From Amycolatopsis alba DSM 44262 (GTDB lineage: Bacteria > Actinomycetota > Actinomycetes > Mycobacteriales > Pseudonocardiaceae), in contig NZ_KB913032.1 in the NCBI RefSeq assembly GCF_000384215.1, positions 9,075,605 through 9,139,604 of the forward strand: a stretch of 64,000 nt of DNA, written 5' to 3'. Both the position numbers and the translations under genes were made by a program. How positions within the stretch are numbered: the first letter of the stretch is position 1; each line of letters opens with the position of its first letter. Below are positions 59,699 to 64,000 of this stretch, piece after piece. A model generated the notes under the pieces. That model had not been told where the DNA came from, searched no databases, and saw nothing but the letters and a program-made list of their open reading frames with translations.

Positions 59699-61264
59699 GT
59701 GCGCCCCGCCAGCACCGTCCGCCGCAGGCCACGGCTGATCCTGATGACGACCCTGGTCACGGCCGTGCTCGCGGGCTGCACGGCCGGACCGTCGGTACGA
59801 CCGGCGGTGATCGACAACGACGGCAAACCCGACCCCGGCTCCTCGGCGGCGGCGCAGCCGGTACCGCTGCCGCCACTCGCCGAACCGCAGTCGCCGTCGA
59901 TCAAATGGGACGACTGCGACGAGGCGACCCGGCAGCGGCTGGGTCAGCCGTCCGTCCCGGACACGCTGAAGTTCTCCTGCGCCAGGGTGCCCACCACCCT
60001 CGACGCGCCGGACCTGCCCGGCCGCGGGCTCTCGCGGCTTTCGGTGGTCAGGACCGGGGGCGGGCCGATCCCGCTCGTCGTGGTCAACGACGTCGACGGT
60101 GAGCCGGGGTCGCTCTACGCCGCGCGGCTGGCCGCGACCCTGCCGCCCGAGTTCCTGCAGAAGTTCTCCCTGATCGGCGTGGATCGCCGCGGGACGGGGA
60201 CGTCCGCGCCGGTGCAGTGCGTCCCGGCGGAGATCCGCACCGACCTGCTCGGCGGCGACCCCGCCGCCGTCGACCTCGAAGGAGTGGTCGACGCGGCGCG
60301 CAAGGCGGGTCAGCAGTGCGCCATCGAACTGGACGATTCGCAGGTCGCGATGGACAGCTGGCGGGCGGCGGGCGACCTCGAAGAACTCCGTCAGCAGCTG
60401 GGGATGGACAAGCTGCACGCGCTGGGGCGCGGTGACGGATCGAAGGTCCTCGCCGAATACGCCGTGCGGTTCCCCGCTCAGGTCGGCCGCATGATGCTCG
60501 ACGGCCTGCCCGACCCGGCCCCCGACGGAACGGCCGTCCAGGAATCCGTCGCCGCGAGCGCACAGGCCACCCTCGACGCTTTCGGCGCCGAGTGCATCGC
60601 CAGGGGCTGCCCGATCGGCGACGCCCGATCGGCCGTGACCGCCGTCGCGGACCGCCTCCGCTCCGCCTCCGCGATGACCGCCGACGGCGCGGAGATCACA
60701 CCGGGGATCGCGCTGTACGCCGTCTATTCCGGCCTCGCGCAACGCTCGCGCTGGGTGGAACTCGCCGAAGCGCTCAAGTCCGCGCAGACCGGCGACGTCA
60801 CCCCGCTGGCGGCGTTCGCCGAACCGGTGCTGAAGGACTCACGGGCACGGCCGTCGCGGCTGGACGGCACGCTCGCGACCAAGTGCAACGACAGCGCGAC
60901 CCGGCTCTCGGCCGAAGAACTCACGCGCGTGACCACGACCCTGCGCGACAAGTACCCGCAGTTCGGGGTGTTCGCCGCGCAGCAGCTGGCGTGGTGCAGC
61001 CCGTGGCCTGTGCGCCGCGAACCGCTCCCGCCCGCCGGCGCCCCCGGTGCCCCGCCGATCCTCGTCGCGGGTACCGCGACCGACCCGGTCACGCCCGAGC
61101 ACGGCACCGGCCGGGCCGCCGACCAGATGCCGAGCGCGGTGACGATCACCTGGCAGGGCGCCGGGCACGGCGCGCTCAGCCTGTCCCCCTGCGTCGCCGA
61201 CGCGACGCGGGCGTTCCTGATCGACGGGAAGGTCCCCGTCGACGGCACCCTCTGCCCGGCCTGA
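59699..61264 (+). CDS. Lipoprotein, TAP-like alpha/beta hydrolase lacking the usual nucleophile
   Basis: A 521-residue exported lipoprotein: ILMTTLVTAVLAGC gives a lipobox. The fold is the tripeptidyl aminopeptidase/alpha-beta hydrolase type with the C-terminal TAP domain (VAGTATDPVTPEHG, TWQGAGHGAL). The nucleophile elbow, normally G-x-S-x-G, reads GRGDGSKV; the serine position is Gly, while the Asp and His of the triad are present. It may be a non-catalytic binding protein, or use another residue. Start GTG 59699 after GTGAGGAC. Confidence 0.82.
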   Translation: MRPASTVRRRPRLILMTTLVTAVLAGCTAGPSVRPAVIDNDGKPDPGSSAAAQPVPLPPLAEPQSPSIKWDDCDEATRQRLGQPSVPDTLKFSCARVPTTLDAPDLPGRGLSRLSVVRTGGGPIPLVVVNDVDGEPGSLYAARLAATLPPEFLQKFSLIGVDRRGTGTSAPVQCVPAEIRTDLLGGDPAAVDLEGVVDAARKAGQQCAIELDDSQVAMDSWRAAGDLEELRQQLGMDKLHALGRGDGSKVLAEYAVRFPAQVGRMMLDGLPDPAPDGTAVQESVAASAQATLDAFGAECIARGCPIGDARSAVTAVADRLRSASAMTADGAEITPGIALYAVYSGLAQRSRWVELAEALKSAQTGDVTPLAAFAEPVLKDSRARPSRLDGTLATKCNDSATRLSAEELTRVTTTLRDKYPQFGVFAAQQLAWCSPWPVRREPLPPAGAPGAPPILVAGTATDPVTPEHGTGRAADQMPSAVTITWQGAGHGALSLSPCVADATRAFLIDGKVPVDGTLCPA

Positions 61265-61289
61265 GCCGCCTCGACCTCGTGACTCGTGT

Positions 61290-61415
61290 GCTCGAACTCC
61301 GAACTGGCGTGCTCGAACACGGAACTCACGTGATTGGGCGCGACACGCGTCTGATCACGCGAGTCACGTCTCTGATCACGTGAGTTCCGGGGCTGATCAC
61401 GTGAGTGCGGTGCCG
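61290..61415. repeat. 21-bp-period repeat array, locus 2
   Basis: Six units begin at 61290, 61311, 61332, 61353, 61374 and 61395, exactly 21 bases apart. The first two start GCTCGAAC, the third GATTGGG, the last three GATCACG(C/T)GAGT. A 29-base run (61352-61380) is identical to 52542-52570. It fills most of the gap between the hydrolase and DUF2630 genes. Confidence 0.75.
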
Positions 61416-61426
61416 GGCGCGAAGGG

Positions 61427-61669
61427 CTACTGCCGGTAGGACTCCACCTCGGAGATCGGCCGCGCCGAAGCCCTGTCCGGGTCCTCGTCGAACTCGACGC
61501 GGGCCCGCCGCTGCCGCAGCAGGTCCCAGCACTGGTCCAGCTGCTGCTCCACACCCGCGAGCCGGGACCGGTCTTCCGAGCTGAGCCCGGTGCCGATCGC
61601 CCGCGAACGGAGTTCGTGCTCCTCGCTGACCAGCTCGTCGATCCGGCTGAGAATGTCCCCGTCGGCCAT
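61427..61669 (-). CDS. DUF2630 family protein
   Basis: An 80-residue helical protein: DGDILSRIDELVSEEHELRSR, LAGVEQQLDQCWDLLRQRRA and a FDEDPDRASARP tail that fit DUF2630. ATG 61669 follows AAGGAGGT at good spacing. Divergent from trxA, 84 bases away. Function unknown. Confidence 0.82.
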   Translation of the reverse strand: MADGDILSRIDELVSEEHELRSRAIGTGLSSEDRSRLAGVEQQLDQCWDLLRQRRARVEFDEDPDRASARPISEVESYRQ

Positions 61670-61753
61670 ACGGACCTCCTTCTGGATTGCTCCATCCGAG
61701 ACGCTACGCGCACTCGCGGGAATGTGCGTAGCACCCGATTCGTTACGCCGGGC

Positions 61754-62110
61754 ATGAGCACTGTGGAGCTGACCGCCGCGAACTTCGACCAGGTCGTATC
61801 CGAGAACGACTTCGTGATCATCGACTTCTGGGCGGGCTGGTGCATGCCATGCCGTCAGTTCGCGCCGACCTACGAAAAGGTGTCGGGCAACCACGACGAC
61901 ATCGTGTTCGCGAGTGTCGACACCGAGGCCGAGCAGCAGCTGGCGGCCGCCTTCGACGTGCGTTCGATCCCCACGCTCGCGGTGATCCGCGACAAGACGG
62001 TCATCTACGCGCAGCCGGGCGCGCTCCCGGAGAAGACGCTCGAAGACCTCATCCAGCAGGCGCGCGACATCGACATGGACAAGCTCAAGGAAGAGGCCCA
62101 AGAAGCCTGA
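61754..62110 (+). CDS. Thioredoxin
   Basis: A 118-residue thioredoxin. DFVIIDFWAGWCMPCRQFAPTY carries the active site; the usual WCGPC is WCMPC, which alters redox potential in related proteins. DVRSIPTLAVI gives the cis-proline loop. The C-terminal 15 residues are Lys/Glu-rich. A perfect terminator hairpin follows the stop. Confidence 0.92.
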   Translation: MSTVELTAANFDQVVSENDFVIIDFWAGWCMPCRQFAPTYEKVSGNHDDIVFASVDTEAEQQLAAAFDVRSIPTLAVIRDKTVIYAQPGALPEKTLEDLIQQARDIDMDKLKEEAQEA

Positions 62111-62121
62111 TTCAGGGGAAG

Positions 62122-62164
62122 AAAGGGGCCCTGCCCGGCGGATTTCGCCGGGCAGGGCCCCTTT
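62122..62164. terminator. Bidirectional terminator between trx and putA
   Basis: AAAGGGGCCCTGCCCGGCG and its complement form a perfect 19-bp GC-rich stem around GATTT, ending in AAA/TTT. It lies 11 bases after the thioredoxin stop and 34 before the end of the convergent putA gene. Confidence 0.85.
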
Positions 62165-62198
62165 GTACTTCAGCGGAACTGTGCCACCGGGAGCCGGG

Positions 62199-63128
62199 TC
62201 AGCCCTTGGTGGCGAGTCCGCGCAGGAAGAACGCCAGGTTCGCCGGGCGTTCCGCCAGCCTGCGCATGAAATAGCCGTACCATTCGTCGCCGTAGGGGAC
62301 GTAGACGCGCATCGTCTTGCCGTCACCCGCGATCCGGCGCTGCTCTTCGGGACGGATCCCGTACAGCATCTGGAATTCGTGGTCGTCCGCCTTGCGGTCC
62401 GCGTCCATGGCGATCTTCTCCGCGATCGCGATCATCCGCGGGTCGTGCGAGGCGACCATCGGATAACCCTTGCCCCGCATGAGGATCTTCAGGCAGCGGA
62501 CGTAGGACTTGTCCACTTCGGACTTGTCCTGGAACGCGACCTCTTCGGGTTCGGCGTACGCGCCCTTGCACAGCCGGACGCGGGAGCCCTCGCCGGAGAG
62601 TTCGCGGCAGTCCTGTTCGGTGCGCCGCAGGTAGGCCTGCAGCACCGCGCCGACCCACGGGTACTCGGTGCGCAGTTCCCGCAGGATGCCCAGCGTCGAG
62701 TCGGTGGTGGTGTGGTCCTCCATGTCGAGGGTGACCGTGGCACCGACCGCTTCCGCCGCCGCGCAGATCTTGCGGGCGTTCTCCAGCGCGACCTTCTCGC
62801 CGTCGGCGGGCAGGAACTGGCCGACCGCGGACAGCTTCACCGAGACGTCCGCGCCGAACGCGAGGCCGTCGGCCGCCAGCGCGGTCAGCAGTTCCTCGTA
62901 GGCGCGGACGGTCGTCGCGGCCTGTTCGGCGTCGGTGGTGTCCTCGCCGAGGTGGTCGAGGGTGACCCGGAGGCCGTCGTCGGCCAGCTCGCGGACCACC
63001 CGTGCGGCGTCGGGCGTCTTCGAACCGGCGACGAACCGGCTCACCACCGATCGGGTGGCGGGGACAACCTCGACCAGCTTGCGCATCCGCCGGGATCGGG
63101 CGGCGGCGAGCAACGGGGCACGCAACAT
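62199..63128 (-). CDS. putA: Proline dehydrogenase
   Basis: A 309-residue FAD enzyme oxidising proline to P5C. VSVKLSAVGQ, VTLDMEDHTTTD, VLQAYLRRTEQD, RVRLCKGAYAEPEEVAF and the YGIRPEEQRRI / RVYVPYGDEWYGYFMRRLAERP blocks match the monofunctional PutA/ProDH family. ATG 63128 is favoured over GTG 63131 because AGGAG lies 6 bases before it. pruA ends 17 bases upstream, so the two catabolic genes form one unit. Confidence 0.93.
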   Translation of the reverse strand: MLRAPLLAAARSRRMRKLVEVVPATRSVVSRFVAGSKTPDAARVVRELADDGLRVTLDHLGEDTTDAEQAATTVRAYEELLTALAADGLAFGADVSVKLSAVGQFLPADGEKVALENARKICAAAEAVGATVTLDMEDHTTTDSTLGILRELRTEYPWVGAVLQAYLRRTEQDCRELSGEGSRVRLCKGAYAEPEEVAFQDKSEVDKSYVRCLKILMRGKGYPMVASHDPRMIAIAEKIAMDADRKADDHEFQMLYGIRPEEQRRIAGDGKTMRVYVPYGDEWYGYFMRRLAERPANLAFFLRGLATKG

Positions 63129-63144
63129 CACGAACTCCTGGTTC

Positions 63145-64000
63145 TCAGCCCTGGTGGGGGTAACGGACGCTGGTGGGCGGAACGAACGTCTCCTTGATCG
63201 AGCGCGGGCTCGTCCAGCGGAGCAGGTTGAGCACCGAACCGGCCTTGTCGTTGGTGCCCGACGCGCGGGCGCCGCCGAACGGCTGCTGGCCGACGACCGC
63301 GCCGGTCGGCTTGTCGTTGACGTAGAAGTTGCCCGCGGCGAAGCGCAGCGCCTCGGACGCCTTCGCGACGGCCGTGCGGTCGTTGGCGATGACCGCGCCG
63401 GTGAGCGCGTAGTCGGCGGTCTCGTCGACCAGCTTCAGCACGTTGTCGAAGCCGGCGTCGGTGCTGTCGTCGTAGACGTGGATCGAGAGGATCGGGCCGA
63501 AGTACTCGGTGCGGAAGATCTCGTGCTCCGGGTTGTCCGAGACGAGGATCGTCGGGCGCACGAAGTAGCCGACGCTGTCGTCCGCGGTGCCACCGGCGAT
63601 GACCTCGACCTCGGCGTCCTCGGCGGCGCTCTTCAACACGGCGGCGTGCTTGTCGAAGGCGCGGCGGTCGATCACGGCGCCACCGAAGTTGCTCAGGTCG
63701 TTGACGTCGCCGTAGGTGATGGCCTCGGTCTCGGAGACCAGCTTGTCCTTCAGGCCCGCCCAGAGCGAACGCGGGACGTAGGCGCGGGACGCGGCCGAGC
63801 ACTTCTGGCCCTGGTATTCGAAGGCGCCGCGGATCAGCGCGGTGCGCAGGATGTCGACGTCGGCCGAGGAGTGCGCGAGCACGAAGTCCTTGCCGCCGGT
63901 CTCGCCGACCAGGCGCGGGTACGTGCGGTAGCCGGAGATGTTGGCGCCGACGGTGGCCCACAGGTGCTGGAAGGTCGCGGTGGAGCCGGTGAAGTGGATC
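63145..64000 (-). CDS. pruA: L-glutamate gamma-semialdehyde dehydrogenase (C-terminal part)
   Basis: The window holds the last 284 codons; the 5' end is beyond base 64000. HFTGSTATFQHL and GETGGKDFVLAHSSADVD (catalytic Glu region), FEYQGQKCSAASRAYVP (catalytic Cys) and EYFGPILSIHVYDD are typical of P5C dehydrogenase. It oxidises glutamate semialdehyde, made by putA from proline and by rocD from ornithine, to glutamate. Confidence 0.93.
   Translation of the reverse strand, partial: IHFTGSTATFQHLWATVGANISGYRTYPRLVGETGGKDFVLAHSSADVDILRTALIRGAFEYQGQKCSAASRAYVPRSLWAGLKDKLVSETEAITYGDVNDLSNFGGAVIDRRAFDKHAAVLKSAAEDAEVEVIAGGTADDSVGYFVRPTILVSDNPEHEIFRTEYFGPILSIHVYDDSTDAGFDNVLKLVDETADYALTGAVIANDRTAVAKASEALRFAAGNFYVNDKPTGAVVGQQPFGGARASGTNDKAGSVLNLLRWTSPRSIKETFVPPTSVRYPHQG

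Noticed and set aside
61326..61532. Minus-strand ORF encoding a 7-residue repeat (THVIRDV-like) over the 21-bp array
   Set aside because: The repeat arises from the 21-bp DNA period; there is no start signal, and the frame runs against the DUF2630 gene.
1..64000. tRNA or rRNA genes
   Set aside because: I looked for a TTCGA-type T-loop with a pairing acceptor stem and for rRNA signatures and found none that I could support; a tRNAscan run would settle it.

Overview
The window is high-GC DNA from an actinobacterium. The gene content points to the Pseudonocardiales, probably an Amycolatopsis-like organism. Supporting features are a mycothiol-type isomerase, an F420-type oxidoreductase, an Rv2578c-family radical SAM protein, a DtxR/IdeR-like iron box, many GTG/TTG starts and 4-nt stop/start overlaps. 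The genus is an inference from gene content and from my memory of the intergenic hairpin style; no rRNA or tRNA gene was seen. Most of the window is ordinary chromosomal core with dense operons. I saw no insertion sequence, prophage or CRISPR array.

Layout. 0-5.9 kb: serine hydrolase tail, D-2-hydroxyacid dehydrogenase, DinB-like isomerase, secreted nuclease/phosphatase, a membrane protein with a double TetR-type operator followed by its tetR gene, and a GrpB-methyltransferase fusion. 6-12.6 kb (minus): the conserved operon DUF948 - small membrane protein - alaS - ruvX - mltG - aroE. 12.8-19.1 kb (plus): Tat phospholipase C, a VOC protein, an orphan protein and a secreted GH18 chitinase with a DasR-like site. 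19.1-28.3 kb (minus): a ten-gene, fully overlapping operon joining a BMP-type nucleoside ABC importer, a nucleoside phosphorylase, a DszC/SfnB-like flavoenzyme and mtnA-mtnC-mtnB-mtnD. This reads as uptake and salvage of methylthioadenosine-like nucleosides. 28.4-42.9 kb (minus): Tat purple acid phosphatase, ALF-repeat protein, rarA, SGNH hydrolase, kinase-like protein, DUF389 protein, aspS, MerB-like protein, an intein-split radical SAM protein, an iron-box-preceded sucrase/ferredoxin-like protein, and a 43-codon peptide gene directly joined to a JmjC oxygenase. 43.1-45.5 kb: crcB pair, marR, and an NDH-2/AIF-like flavoprotein with a palindromic operator. 45.7-54.3 kb: LLM oxidoreductase, S9 peptidase, PPK2, rocD, DUF2252 protein, PAP2 phosphatase and zapE. 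54.4-58.5 kb (plus): a RibD-like reductase, an ECF sigma factor and an Asp23/Gls24-AmaP envelope-stress cluster. 58.5-64 kb: LigC-type ligase, a lipoprotein hydrolase lacking its nucleophile, DUF2630, thioredoxin, and the proline catabolic pair putA-pruA (pruA runs off the window).

Non-coding DNA is unusually structured. Four families of palindromes recur between genes: GCGAAAGCCACTTTCGC hairpins, GTGAAGGxCTCCTT hairpins, CTCGTGAGTGGC hairpins, and arrays with a strict 21-bp period. Most lie just after stop codons, so they probably serve as terminators or REP-like elements. The most promising leads are the methylthio-nucleoside import/salvage operon, the peptide-JmjC pair, the intein at the radical SAM cluster cysteine, and the sigma/Gls24 module.
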